Shown here piece by piece: positions 38,001 to 44,100 of a DNA stretch of 64,000 bases (positions are counted from its first letter, which is position 1; every line of letters begins with the position of its first letter). The position numbers and the translations under genes are program-made. Under the pieces are notes generated by a model that made no database searches, had not been told where the DNA came from, and saw nothing but the letters and a program-made list of their open reading frames with translations. The DNA comes from Mytilisepta virgata (lineage: Eukaryota > Mollusca > Bivalvia > Mytilida > Mytilidae): positions 33,446,001 to 33,510,000 of the forward strand of contig CM051518.1 in the NCBI GenBank assembly GCA_028015205.1, in the 5' to 3' direction.

Positions 38001-40533
38001 TCAACTATTTGACCAAGTTTGTTGTAATTGGTTCAATTGTTCAGGGAAAATTTGTTGAAGATTTAGTTTTCATAAGGTTTAATGTTAAAATATGTTCCCT
38101 GATGGTGGTAGTCCTGGCAGGAAGTTGAATAAATTGACCAGGAATAAGGGTGAACCTTAAAAAAATGTAACAGAACCCGACCTCAAATTACACAAACCAA
38201 TAACTCCTAAATAGAATTCGGGATTCCCTTCAAAATTTCAGGGTAGGTAGATCTCAACATGGCAAACATTTTTCAATTTATATTTCACTTCTATCTCAAA
38301 TAGTTTTGGAGATAAATGCAAAAATGTTAAAATTTTGAAATTTGACAAAAAAAGGGCAATAACTCCTAAATGGGTTTTGGGATTTCCTTTAAAATTTCAG
38401 GGTATGTAGATCTCAACATGGCAAACATTTTTCAAATTTACATTTCACTTTTATCTCAAATAGTTTTGGAGATAAATGACGAAAAATGTTTATGAAAATT
38501 TGATGAAAAAGGGCAATAACTCCTAAATGGGTTTTAGGATTTCCTTCAAAATTTCAGGTTAGGTAGATCTTGTCATGCTGATCAATTTTACCCCATGTCA
38601 GATTTTTGATATCTGTAACGGTTTTTAAGTTATAAGCCAAAAACAACACATGCACCCCTATATTCTATTTTTAGCTACGACAGCCATGTTTTATGTCAGA
38701 TCAAAATAAATTGAAGATCGTTTGTAGAGGACATGTCATAGATCATTCCTGTTAAGTTTCAAACCAGCGGTTTCAGAGGAGAGATTTTTTAATAAAAAAA
38801 TTTTGAAAATTTGACAAAAAATTAAAAGGGCAACAACTCCTAAATAGGTTTTGGGATTTCCTTTAAAATTTCAGGGTAGGTAGATCTCAACATGGCAAAC
38901 ATTTTTCAAATTTATATTTCACTTCTATCTCAAATAATTTTGGAGATAAATGATGAAAAATGTTAAAATTTTGAAAATTTGACGAAAAAGGGGCAATAAC
39001 TCCTAAATGGGTTATGGAATTTCCTTCAAAATTTCAGGGTAGGTAGATCTTGTCATGCTGATCAATTTTACCCCTGTCACATTTTCGATATCTGTAACGG
39101 TTTTTGAGTTATTAGCAAAAAACAGCAATTTACCCCTATGTTTTATTTTTAGTAACAGCGGCCATGTTTTTCGAAGAATCAAAAATCCCCACATCAGTTC
39201 TATGCAGGGTACCCCAAGGAACATTCATACCAGGTTTGGTTCTAATTAGTCAAGTAGTTTCAGAGGAGAAGATTTTTGAAATAATAACATAAAAAAACCC
39301 CAAAAATGTCAAAAAAGGGCAATAACTCTAACATCAGTTGACAGATTTTCACGAAAATTAGCATACAGGTAGCTCTCATCATGCTGAACACTTTCAACCT
39401 GCAGAATTTGCCATAACCTAATGATTTTTGAGATATTTGCGAAAAACTGTTGTCTGACCCCTATGGTTCCAATTGGTCAAGTAGTTTCAGAGGAGAAGAG
39501 TTTTGAAAATTTTTTAACGACGACGACGAACGCCAAGTGATGGCAATAGCTCACATGGCCTTCGGCCAGGTGAGCTATTAAAAATGGAAGTGTGGTTCCA
39601 GTTACATCAAGATAAAAAAAAAAATAGGGTATGTAGGTATAGGGATTTTTAAAAATTTTACAATTTATTTTTAATATTTAGTCTTGACATTCTGGCTTTA
39701 ACTGGCTAACTGAAAATTGTTAAAGAAATCTTTAGAGTATAAAGTAGAGTAACCGGAAACACATTTTTTTATTTGGCTAAATCTGAATGAAAAAATAGAT
39801 CACTCTAAAAACACATTTAAAATGTACTAATATAAACTATAATTTCATAATTCATATATGTTGGCTTTACTGAATGTTAAAACTTCTTTTTATTAACTAT
39901 GGGATTCAAAATCACTTCAAGAATGAACTAAAAGGCTCCCAGGAACCTCTATCACTCACCTCATTTGGCTATTTGCTTTTTTTTCGTAACAATCACTGAC
40001 AATGGCCATATTGGCCCAAAATCTGGACCCCAAACATAATTTTGAAGAGGGACCACCTAAAAACTATTTCAACACAACCAGGCATGTATTATAATGCACC
40101 TTAAGATATGCAAAGGAGAAATTTAAACCAAGGTTTTGTAATTTTGATTCTGCACCTATGAAAAGAAAGTTTTTTGTGTATTACTGATTACTTGCATTCA
40201 TACAATATGTGAATATGAAATGTATAATGCAGCTATCGAGTTTCATATAAAAATAAACATATTCTTGCCATTCCAATTTTTGAATTACACATGGTAAAAA
40301 TAGTTTACCTCTTCTTTAAGCTGTGATTCAGTTTGAGAAGAATTACTAGATCCAGTTGATTCTTTTGGCTGAGTTCTAACAATTGGTGAAGGTAATTCTA
40401 ACTTATCCCATTTGTCTGCATTTACACTTGACCCATTCTGTTTGGCATCAAGTAAAACTGTAGGTTCCTTTTCATTTTCAGTATGGACATTTTCATCTTG
40501 GTCAGATGACTTTTCAGTCTGAGGATCACTCAT
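4896..40533 (-). CDS. TPCN3: Two-pore channel, TPC3-like, complete gene with 19 coding exons
   Basis: Exons in transcript order: 40309-40533, 37539-37621, 37052-37172, 30417-30545, 29826-29948, 28912-29030, 28598-28699, 27057-27183, 22508-22709, 21878-22022, 21213-21377, 19687-19751, 17030-17111, 16567-16636, 13313-13535, 10202-10292, 9720-9836, 5494-5660, 4896-5029. They total 2490 nt and encode 829 aa; all phases match. The protein has two six-helix channel domains joined by an EF-hand-like linker. Filter I is TTANNPDVMMP and filter II VVNQW. The DI S4-S5 linker is IRRAFRNIRR, a basic patch used for phosphoinositide binding in TPCs. Segments from the S4-S5 linker to the inter-domain linker resemble TPC3 more than TPC1 or TPC2 as I remember them; an alignment would settle this. 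Known family role: Na+/Ca2+-permeable channel of endolysosomes or plasma membrane. An acidic dileucine motif (EPTVLL, residues 23-28) may direct endolysosomal sorting. An in-frame TAA lies 6 nt before the ATG. Confidence 0.93.
5494..5660 (-). CDS. TPCN3: TPCN3 exon 18: acidic C-terminal tail (aa 730-785)
   Basis: Encodes a polar, acidic, Ser/Asp-rich tail with several potential CK2-type sites (DVSDTESIPD). Acceptor CTAG, donor GTATGT. Confidence 0.82.
5661..7377. other. TPCN3 intron 17, downstream part; imperfect palindromes
   Basis: No exon seen. An inverted repeat pairs AAAGGAATTCCACCC (about 5905) with GGGTGGAATTCCCTT (about 5988). Diverged relatives lie near 6810-6895, so a degraded foldback-type repeat may be present. 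Confidence 0.4.
7378..9583 (+). repeat. 2.2 kb tandem-cored, palindrome-ended element, copy 1
   Basis: Starts TGCTCCGCTGGGCGCAGC. It continues through poly(C)/poly(A) tracts, then about five diverged units of roughly 130 bp from 8487 ('tttaattttggaccc'), then three units of roughly 160 bp ('cctaaactgttgggacc'). It ends with a GAC-rich microsatellite and the hairpin TATACGACCGC...GCGGTCGTATA. Both ends are flanked by TAAAA, a possible target-site duplication. The same element recurs at 13627-15903 in the same orientation. It lies in TPCN3 intron 17. Confidence 0.75.
9548..9580. repeat. Terminal hairpin of copy 1
   Basis: TATACGACCGCAAA pairs perfectly with TTTGCGGTCGTATA across a very short loop. 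Confidence 0.75.
9720..9836 (-). CDS. TPCN3: TPCN3 exon 17: end of IIS6 and C-terminal helix (aa 691-730)
   Basis: Encodes IFIAFILEAFILEYTIEKAG and a charged helix. The F-I-L-E-A-F motif is typical of TPC domain II. Confidence 0.9.
10202..10292 (-). CDS. TPCN3: TPCN3 exon 16: post-filter segment and IIS6 (aa 661-691)
   Basis: Starts after an AC acceptor. It encodes VITSGFVAVTNKAARLYFFM and most of IIS6. No AG acceptor in this region gives an open frame; the AC join does. Confidence 0.88.
10293..10308 (-). other. U12 branch site and AC 3' splice site
   Basis: Reads CCTTAACCTGTGCCAC on the minus strand. CCTTAAC is the U12 branch core. Its second A (10303) is 10 nt from the AC end, the usual short U12 spacing. 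There is no polypyrimidine tract, as expected for this class. Confidence 0.88.
11360..12618 (+). repeat. 146-bp tandem repeat array
   Basis: The phrase 'agaactatc' recurs at 11464, 11603, 11751, 11897, 12043, 12189, 12335 and 12481. Most intervals are exactly 146 bp. Units also share 'gaggtcaaggtc' and 'tcagactggcatgta'. The array resumes after the insertion at 12619-12968 and ends in a degenerate hairpin near 13286. A related, shorter stretch lies at 23140-23360. This looks like the core of a non-autonomous transposon rather than a free satellite. Confidence 0.75.
12619..12968. mobile_element. 350-bp MITE, hAT-like ends
   Basis: Perfect 11-bp terminal inverted repeats CAGTGTTCCAG / CTGGAACACTG, flanked by GGCATG at 12613-12618 and 12969-12974. 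It interrupts the 146-bp array and has no ORF. The CAGTG terminus suggests hAT, but the visible duplication is 6 bp, not 8, so the superfamily is uncertain. Confidence 0.7.
12975..13290 (+). repeat. End of the 146-bp element with degenerate hairpin
   Basis: Contains one more diverged unit, then 'agtcagtgaaccatgaaaatg', a CCACCACCGACG run and TCTGGCCT...AGGTGAGA, followed by CAAAAAT. The same order appears at 24225-24440. Confidence 0.6.
13303..13312 (-). other. U12-type AT-AC 5' splice site
   Basis: Reads ATATCCTTTC on the minus strand, directly after the codon for His in VVNQWH. The first nine bases match the AT-AC U12 donor consensus ATATCCTTT completely. No usable GT donor lies between the filter II codons and the repeat that begins near 13286. 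Confidence 0.88.
13313..13535 (-). CDS. TPCN3: TPCN3 exon 15: IIS5, luminal loop and filter II (aa 587-661)
   Basis: Encodes IFYYIFAIIGMEIF (IIS5), a luminal loop with two Cys and an N-G-T glycosylation sequon, then ELTVVNQW (filter II). The exon ends CAT G|ATATCC, a U12 AT-AC donor, so the frame does not continue into the open sequence beyond 13313. Confidence 0.92.
13627..15903 (+). repeat. 2.2 kb tandem-cored, palindrome-ended element, copy 2
   Basis: Direct-oriented second copy of 7378-9583, in TPCN3 intron 14. The first few hundred bases are nearly identical to copy 1. The terminal hairpin has one change (GACCAC on the left arm). TAAAA again flanks both ends. Poly(C) runs are longer here. 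Confidence 0.75.
16025..16250 (-). repeat. Dispersed repeat, family with copies at 32036 and 53915
   Basis: In reverse complement it matches the plus-strand copies. Shared phrases include 'aatagagaatgga', 'ctaccaatgggtcttcaac' and 'gcccctaaacaataatgcat'. No ORF. Probably a short non-autonomous element. Confidence 0.6.
16567..16636 (-). CDS. TPCN3: TPCN3 exon 14: IIS4-S5 linker and start of IIS5 (aa 563-586)
   Basis: A 70-nt exon encoding RFKVVLQTIINIGPSIFTYG. Acceptor TTTTAG, donor GTGAGT, ends in phase 0. Confidence 0.85.
17030..17111 (-). CDS. TPCN3: TPCN3 exon 13: voltage-sensor helix IIS4 (aa 536-563)
   Basis: Encodes LLLVLRVLRLVKIF, an R-x-x-R-x-x-K ladder on a hydrophobic helix. By gapless counting to the IIS5 F-Y-Y motif, the first Arg falls where TPC1 has Arg and human TPC2 has Ile (my recollection). 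That suggests voltage sensitivity was kept. Confidence 0.87.
17680..18120 (+). repeat. Dispersed repeat piece, related to 37660-37860
   Basis: Shares, in opposite orientation, 'cttccggagcacctg' and neighbouring sequence with 37741-37820. No ORF or terminus that I can define. Confidence 0.45.
18121..19686. other. TPCN3 intron 12 remainder
   Basis: No coding signal. Facing sequences 'cagtgggtgtatatcacacc' (about 18890) and 'tacacacccctg' (about 19320) might be the ends of an old MITE, but they do not align well enough to call. Confidence 0.35.
19687..19751 (-). CDS. TPCN3: TPCN3 exon 12: IIS3 (aa 514-535)
   Basis: A 65-nt exon encoding FDFLVVFSAVIASAIEAAEG. Phases 2 in and 1 out match its neighbours. 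Confidence 0.82.
19752..21212. other. TPCN3 intron 11
   Basis: AT-rich. A diverged direct duplication near 20380-20470 and 20550-20640 shares 'aaactaccttcaccaaaaac'. No gene seen. Confidence 0.4.
21213..21377 (-). CDS. TPCN3: TPCN3 exon 11: IIS1-IIS2 (aa 459-514)
   Basis: Encodes FDLMIFVNAWFIGFDVD (IIS1) and WFFLAIFTVEILLKLYTFGP (IIS2). V-E-I-L-L-K-L-Y is a strong channel-family signature. Confidence 0.92.
21878..22022 (-). CDS. TPCN3: TPCN3 exon 10: linker into domain II (aa 411-459)
   Basis: Encodes VRKEFLTVADLLQLELTEVT and the basic approach to IIS1. Acceptor TTGCAG, donor GTAGGT, phase 2 out. Confidence 0.85.
22508..22709 (-). CDS. TPCN3: TPCN3 exon 9: EF-hand-like inter-domain linker (aa 344-411)
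   Basis: Encodes the cytosolic linker (KKLSEAFDILKVNRNGVN), which resembles the degenerate EF-hand region of TPC1 and TPC3. Donor GTGAGT, phase 1 out. Confidence 0.88.
23140..23360 (+). repeat. Relic of the 146-bp repeat
   Basis: Contains 'gactatctatagaccaaata', 'gctgagaaatgg' and 'ggtcaaaaggcaggtgtca', the unit vocabulary of the array at 11360, with substitutions. Confidence 0.55.
23580..24215 (-). pseudogene. LINE ORF2 C-terminal fragment, broken
   Basis: The minus strand encodes a typical LINE C-terminal tail: MLHSIFHNRTPDYLNNLLPP, then SIQSWNELAPAISNIESTSR, then GPRKHNIILTQLRCS. After a stop it continues as a C-x-C...H...C cluster near 23780. Stops split the frame and no reverse-transcriptase core is attached, so it is a 5'-truncated, inactive copy. 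Sense orientation in TPCN3 intron 8. Clade not determined. Confidence 0.7.
24216..24440 (+). repeat. 3' end of a 146-bp-type element with terminal hairpin
   Basis: Shares 'agtcagtgaaccatgaa' and the closing region with 13080-13290. It ends with the palindrome TCTCGCCT...AGGCGAGA and then CAAAAAT. Confidence 0.6.
25105..26358 (+). pseudogene. APE-type LINE fragment: endonuclease end plus partial reverse transcriptase
   Basis: Near 25190-25245 the frame reads LSGLASNCSDHHPIRM; S-D-H-x-P-I is the last catalytic motif of APE-type LINE endonucleases. From 25802 it encodes reverse-transcriptase sequence: LKEGLLTPVFKNKGSKTSAS, then ITVLPVINKIIEAILKRMM, then (after a TGA) AQRGFTQGSSPLNA, then LVLLDAKSAFDVV at motif A. 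Several stops and frameshifts break it. It ends before the YxDD region, near 26358. Antisense to TPCN3 in intron 8; dead remnant. Confidence 0.75.
26660..27007. mobile_element. pogo-like MITE, second copy
   Basis: Terminal inverted repeats CAGTCAATTCTTGTTATCTC and (from the right) CAGTCAACTCTTGTTGCCTC, flanked by TA at 26658-26659 and 27008-27009. 348 bp with no ORF. It ends about 50 bp from TPCN3 exon 8. Same type of termini as 2412-2883. Confidence 0.6.
27057..27183 (-). CDS. TPCN3: TPCN3 exon 8: IS6 (aa 301-343)
   Basis: Encodes MPAYDESNWFALFFIIY and the pore-lining helix IS6, ending NYRNNLK. Acceptor TTTTAG, donor GTTTGT. Confidence 0.9.
27279..27997. mobile_element. Foldback element with CTCGGACCA arms
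   Basis: The left arm (27285-27460) holds seven copies of an ACTCGGACCA unit. The right arm (27849-27997) holds a similar number inverted. The outer 70 bp pair as imperfect inverted repeats. The centre is unrelated sequence with a possible short exon (27516-27699, minus). It lies in TPCN3 intron 7. Arms made of short direct repeats are typical of foldback transposons. Confidence 0.6.
27516..27699 (-). CDS. Possible captured or transposon-derived exon
   Basis: After a TACTACAG acceptor the minus strand is open for 60 codons to TAA. It has a balanced, coding-like composition (QIAEAKFILDRNRCAAESTR) unlike the AT-rich surroundings. No upstream exon or homology is recognised. It could be the end of a transposase or a captured host fragment. 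Confidence 0.3.
28598..28699 (-). CDS. TPCN3: TPCN3 exon 7: pore loop and filter I (aa 267-301)
   Basis: Encodes SVWSLYVLVTTANNPDVM, pore helix I and the selectivity filter with the TPC signature T-A-N-N-P-D. Donor is AT|GTAAGA, phase 2. Confidence 0.92.
28912..29030 (-). CDS. TPCN3: TPCN3 exon 6: IS4-S5 linker and IS5 (aa 228-267)
   Basis: Begins with the basic linker IRRAFRNIRRTVPEIL, the phosphoinositide-contact region in TPC structures, followed by the hydrophobic IS5. Ends in phase 2. Confidence 0.9.
29031..29825. other. TPCN3 intron 5
   Basis: Non-coding. Two loosely similar blocks (near 29220-29310 and 29515-29590) share 'ttgtgttaaaa' and 'tatactcaagtt', probably an old tandem duplication. 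Confidence 0.35.
29826..29948 (-). CDS. TPCN3: TPCN3 exon 5: IS3-IS4 (aa 187-227)
   Basis: Encodes the rest of IS3 and IS4, with RWSRPLRPLFIINFSDGKQ. The IS4 arginine spacing is that of a two-pore channel, not of a classical Nav/Cav sensor. Phase 0 on both sides. Confidence 0.9.
30417..30545 (-). CDS. TPCN3: TPCN3 exon 4: IS2 to start of IS3 (aa 144-186)
   Basis: Encodes SVEVVCLLFFLFRFTHAAYF (IS2 and loop) and the start of IS3. Acceptor TTTCAG, donor GTACGT, phase 0 on both sides. The 6.5 kb intron upstream holds the Tc1 element. Confidence 0.88.
30546..32035. other. TPCN3 intron 3, distal part
   Basis: AT-rich, no exon. Short inverted sequences 'gtaaattcagaaattattgc' (about 31850) and 'gcaataatttccaaattta' (about 32018) mark a small palindromic relic. 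Confidence 0.35.
32036..32250 (+). repeat. Dispersed repeat, plus-strand copy
   Basis: Same family as 16025-16250 (opposite strand) and 53915-54085. Carries 'agaatagagaatggaaaa' and 'ggcccctaaacaataatgca'. Confidence 0.6.
33010..33880 (+). repeat. Tandem repeat array, unit about 140-165 bp
   Basis: Recurrent phrases 'gaaatacatacaaaaat', 'tgaatggattgaaaccaaa' and 'aacataggatcctat' mark about five diverged units. It ends just left of the Tc1 element. Confidence 0.6.
34148..35185 (-). CDS. Tc1-like DD34E transposase, 345 aa
   Basis: Cut-and-paste transposase acting on the TIRs of its own element. The N-terminal paired-type DNA-binding region has helix-turn-helix sequence (residues about 4-45) and a GRPR-like hook RPRSGRP (52-58). 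Catalytic residues are D151 (IIFSDES), D247 (FQQDNARAH) and E282 (LSPDLNPIEHLW), with 34 residues between the last two. A V-W-G-G-I motif lies in between. The frame is open from 35245, but I chose the ATG at 35185: the first 20 codons overlap a TATAAAAGG box, and 345 aa is the usual Tc1 length. No stop or frameshift is visible, so it may be functional. Confidence 0.92.
   Translation of the reverse strand: MPRLTPQQREQAIGRLDAGQSARVIANDFNCAVRTIERLRTRYNATNSTNDRPRSGRPQVTTPRQNRGIVRHHLMNRFTPAAKTARNTVGTHGRPISDDTVRWRLAARNMRCRRPARGPILTPRHRQARLQWATQRQNWRNRQWRNIIFSDESRYCISTADGRTRVWRIRGERYEDSCILETDAWGRPSIMVWGGIGLNVKLGPVIFQNLGPGRGNDVTAARYIDQVLTPHVQPHFARHQNKTFQQDNARAHTARATRDFLQQNNINVMDWPTLSPDLNPIEHLWDEVQRRLNNVQPSPTTAAEPSQAFQRVWARIPMAFINRLINSMYRRCAAVIGAGGGHTRY
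35231..35240 (-). promoter_or_regulatory. TATA box of the transposase
   Basis: TATAAAAGGC on the minus strand, 46-55 bp upstream of the chosen ATG. It supports initiation at 35185 rather than 35245. Confidence 0.6.
35600..36150 (+). repeat. Two-unit tandem repeat, unit about 340 bp
   Basis: 'gttttggcataac', 'gaatttcaacatttta' and 'gtgcacatcttgtgca' occur in both halves, with 'gccactgctggtggactc' in the spacer. Related to the array at 61552-62390. Confidence 0.5.
36500..36930 (+). repeat. Tandem repeat, diverged units
   Basis: 'actgatgaagtttc', 'ttgatac' and 'tatgcttagttccaa' recur three to four times. No coding signal. Confidence 0.5.
37052..37172 (-). CDS. TPCN3: TPCN3 exon 3: helix IS1 (aa 103-143)
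   Basis: Encodes the hydrophobic segment WLLYLFIAIDLALAMVEKP, helix IS1, ending in the conserved E-x-P-A turn. Acceptor CCGCAG, donor GTTAGT. Confidence 0.88.
37539..37621 (-). CDS. TPCN3: TPCN3 exon 2: pre-IS1 region (aa 76-103)
   Basis: Acceptor TTTTAG, donor GTAAGT; phase 0 in, phase 2 out. Encodes the amphipathic segment (ELVLATTLVIDAKSG) that precedes the first membrane helix. Confidence 0.85.
37660..37860 (-). repeat. Dispersed repeat piece
   Basis: Contains 'gaaaactgaaaacaatgaac' and 'caggtgctccggaag', matching 17900-18100 in inverse orientation. Confidence 0.45.
37938..39580 (+). repeat. 1.6 kb palindrome-ended repeat with tandem core
   Basis: Starts CAAGAGGCTCACC. It then has at least four tandem blocks sharing 'gggcaataactcctaaat' and 'gtaggtagatctcaacatgg', an ACGACGACG run, and the terminal hairpin TAGCTCACATGGCC...GGCCAGGTGAGCTA. 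Opposite orientation to the copy at 42211-44150. It lies in TPCN3 intron 1. Confidence 0.7.
40309..40533 (-). CDS. TPCN3: TPCN3 exon 1: start and cytosolic N-terminal tail (aa 1-75)
   Basis: Acidic, Ser/Gln-rich and probably disordered. It contains E-P-T-V-L-L, which fits the [DE]xxxL[LI] sorting motif. Donor is GAG|GTAAAC, phase 0. Confidence 0.88.
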
Positions 40534-41052
40534 TTTTTAACTCAGAAAATTGCAAAAAAACATTCTAACACTGACACTGTGTGTAAAATAATTCGGAATT
40601 CTTTGGACAAGACATTGTCAATCTTCAATTCTAAAATCTTATGAATAAAGGTTCATGTTAATGGTTGTGTCAGAAAAGTAACACTGAATTTGGTGTATAA
40701 ATAACTGCAGCTGATTGAGTTGCCTGAGGGGCGTAGTTCTTCACCGTTAACTTTCCGCAGTTTATATTTCTTCGATATGACCTAAAACCCAAAAGAGACA
40801 AATCCAAGTTTTTAAGAAGAGTTCTGTCGATATTGAATAGCTTTAGTTCAATACAGATCAACTAACACATAACTGGCCAATATCAATTGAAAAGGGTTAA
40901 TCTCTGCCAGGTTTGAAAATAATCTTTTACGTGCGTTGTGAAATTGGTTTTCAGATATCAGTTGGTGTTTTTGTTCGTATCTATTCCCTAACCTTTGTGA
41001 AGAAATCGAAAGTACACGCCAAGGAAGTTAATTACGCGTCTTAAGTAGGAAA
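40534..41052. promoter_or_regulatory. Divergent promoter region between TPCN3 and GPHN
   Basis: 519 bp separate the two start codons, which point away from each other, so both 5' UTRs and promoters probably lie here. I see no TATA box at the expected place for either gene and no clear CpG island. Upstream non-coding exons cannot be excluded. Confidence 0.5.
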
Positions 41053-41101
41053 ATGAGTGAAAGCTTAACAGGAACATCTCTTAAAATTGGAATATTGACA
41101 A
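41053..41101 (+). CDS. GPHN: GPHN exon 1
   Basis: ATG at 41053; encodes [16 protein letters not shown]. Donor A|GTAAAT, phase 1. Confidence 0.88.
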
Positions 41102-44100
41102 GTAAATAGAAGTAAAACATATCTTAAATGATGTCTGATATTTAAAGCGTCCACCTAATGAAATTTTCAATCTCTGATATCTTTGACTTTGAGTCAAATT
41201 TTGGGTGTAAAAAAGTTTGAAATTACCATACATATGTATCTGAAATATGTTTAGAATAAAATGACAATGTTGATTCTGATGATTGACATAATTGTGGAAT
41301 ATAAAGTATAGTTGAAAATTCAGAGTTTTAAATTTATTATTTTGATTATGAAACCAAAAAAAAAATAAAAAAAATAAACTCAAAATGAGTTGCATTTGAA
41401 TTTTTCAGCTGCATATTTTTGTTTCTTAAATCAGCTGATTTATTGATGTTTTATGCGACATACAGGTCATTCAACTACATTATTGCGACCAGTTTTTATT
41501 GGTTGAGGAAGCTGTAGAACCACAGGGTAGTCTAATTACCAAAATTGACAGAAATGGGCCAACATTTGACCAAAATTAAGCTATTATTTACCTAATGAAT
41601 TTGTAATATCTGAAATAAAAAGAAACGATAATATACTTTGATTGAACGAATAAAAGTCTATTTTGAAAATAAAATATTCAGATTTTCCTGTTTAAAGTTG
41701 GAAATGAAAGTTATGATTTGATATTAAAATGAATATTTTGATGGAAAATATACACATGTGAATTGACAATTGGAATTAGGCAACAGTGATAAGATGAATA
41801 TGTAGGTCAGGAAAATACCGCCTATATGTTATTGTCTTCATTAATGTTTAAATTTGACAATACCCCACCTGGAGTTAATTTGATTATTTACATGTAAGAT
41901 AAGCATCTGAACCTCAGGTACATATTGATGTGATAATTATAATTACATGTTTCTGATACATATGTTATGATGATAATTATTGTATTTTTGCAATGTTATA
42001 TGCCACCTGAATGCCCATGATTTGCAGAACAAAATCTCGTATGAGTGTCTGTACATAAATATGTGCTAATTTTGTCTATTTATTAGAAGAATGACTGATG
42101 TTGGTAAATTTTTGTCACTGTATAGCCCATTTCAGTAAATTTATGTCTACATCAGTCCATTTTGGTAATTGCCAATGACCCGTTGCAAGTAAACTGGGAA
42201 TCGTTTTTATTAGCTCACCTGGCCTTAAAGGCCATGTGAGCTATTGCCATCACTTTGGTGTCCATCATCGTCCACCGTAAACTTTTCTTTAAAGATCTTC
42301 TCTTCTGAAACCACTGGGCCAATTGGGACAAGACTTTAGTGGAATGATCCCTAGAGTATCTTGTATGAAATTTATGTTTTATTTTCTTAACTGTCAGAAA
42401 CATGGCTGTCATGGCTAAAAATAGAACATAGGGGGTAAACTGCAGTTTTTGGCTTAGAATGCAAACAACAGTTTCGTATAAAATTCCAGTGATTTTTCCC
42501 TAAATATATGATGTCATAGGTATGGAATTCCCTCTATTTATAAGTTCTAGATATTGATTTCTGATTGTTTTTTGGTTTCATTATTTAAATTAGAGTCTTG
42601 GCTTTATTTTAAGTTTAAAAAAATGCATGAAATGTAAACAAGTAATTATTTTCAGAAAAGTTTTATTAATGGGAGACTACTCTGAAAACATCCAAAAATA
42701 GTGTAGGTGAAAACACAACGTTTTTATACCACTTCATGTAGCAATTTTTAAAGGCGGCGAATGTACCCTGAAACTACATGTGCTGAAACCAGTTGAATGT
42801 GTACTTTGGAAAACACATATACTCAGTTCTCTAAATTACGCAGGAATCTTTGCTAGGATGCTCTGAGGTTGGTCTGTTTTTGAAATATTTGAAGGGGGGA
42901 GGCCTATTTTTTGTCAGTTATCTTTCTGTAATGGTAAAAATTTGGAAAGGAATTCCTTAAAAATACTTAAATACAGTGAAAGCTTTAAGAAATATGTTTT
43001 ATTTGATATATGGTTGTCTATGGGTATATGATACAGCCAATTGTCCAGCTATCAATCTTTTGAGTAAGTTCCTTCAATTCATGACGTCATGACAAGTTCT
43101 AAGAAAAACTGTTGTGTGCACTCTTATATCTCAAAAACTAAAGCATTTAGAGCAAAACTGACAGGTAAAAATGTTCATCAGGTCAAGATCTACCTGCCAT
43201 GAAATTTTCAGACAAATTGGTCAACCCTTTGATGGGTTATTGCCCCTGAATTGTCAATTTTAAGGAAATTTTGCAGTTTTAGGTTATTATCTTGAATATT
43301 ATTATAGATAAAGACAAACAGTAAACATAAAAAATGTTCAACAAAGTAAGATCTACAAATAAGTCAACATGACCAAAATTGTTAATTGACCCTTTATGGG
43401 ACTTTTTGCCCTTTAAAGACAATTTTTACATTTCTTTGTCATCTTTGTACACTTTCAAAAATCTTCTCCTCTGAAACTACAGGATCAATTTCAGCCAAAC
43501 TTAGGCTGAAAGATCCTTAGGGTATCTAGTACAAAATTATGTTTAATTTTCTTGTCCATCGAGAAATATGTCTGTCATGGCTAAAAATAGAACATAGGAG
43601 ACTGACAAATGCACTTTTTGATTCTTATCTCAAAAACTAAAGCAGAGCAAAACTGACAAGAAGTAAAAATGTTTATGAGGCCAAGATCTACATGTCTTGA
43701 AATTTTCAGACAAGTCGGTCAACCCATTTTCAGGTTATTGCCCCTGAATTGTTAATTTTAAGGAAATTTTACTGTTTTAGGTTATTAAATTGAATATTAT
43801 TATAGATGAAGACAAACTGTAAACAACAAAAATGTTCAGCATAACTTGAAATAAATTAAATGGTAGATGTACAAGTAAAATTGAAAAGTCCCTAGCAACC
43901 ATATATATTTGGGTTCAGGACCCTACAATTTACCTGTTCAAGTCAAAATGGAAGGTCAAGAGTCAATGCCATTAAAAAGTCCATAGCAACCAAAGAAAAA
44001 GTCATATATTTGGGTTCAGGGTTCTATATTTTAGCTGTGCAAGTCAATATTAAGGCAAAAAAAATATGATGGTATACAGTAAATATAAAAAATAATCATT

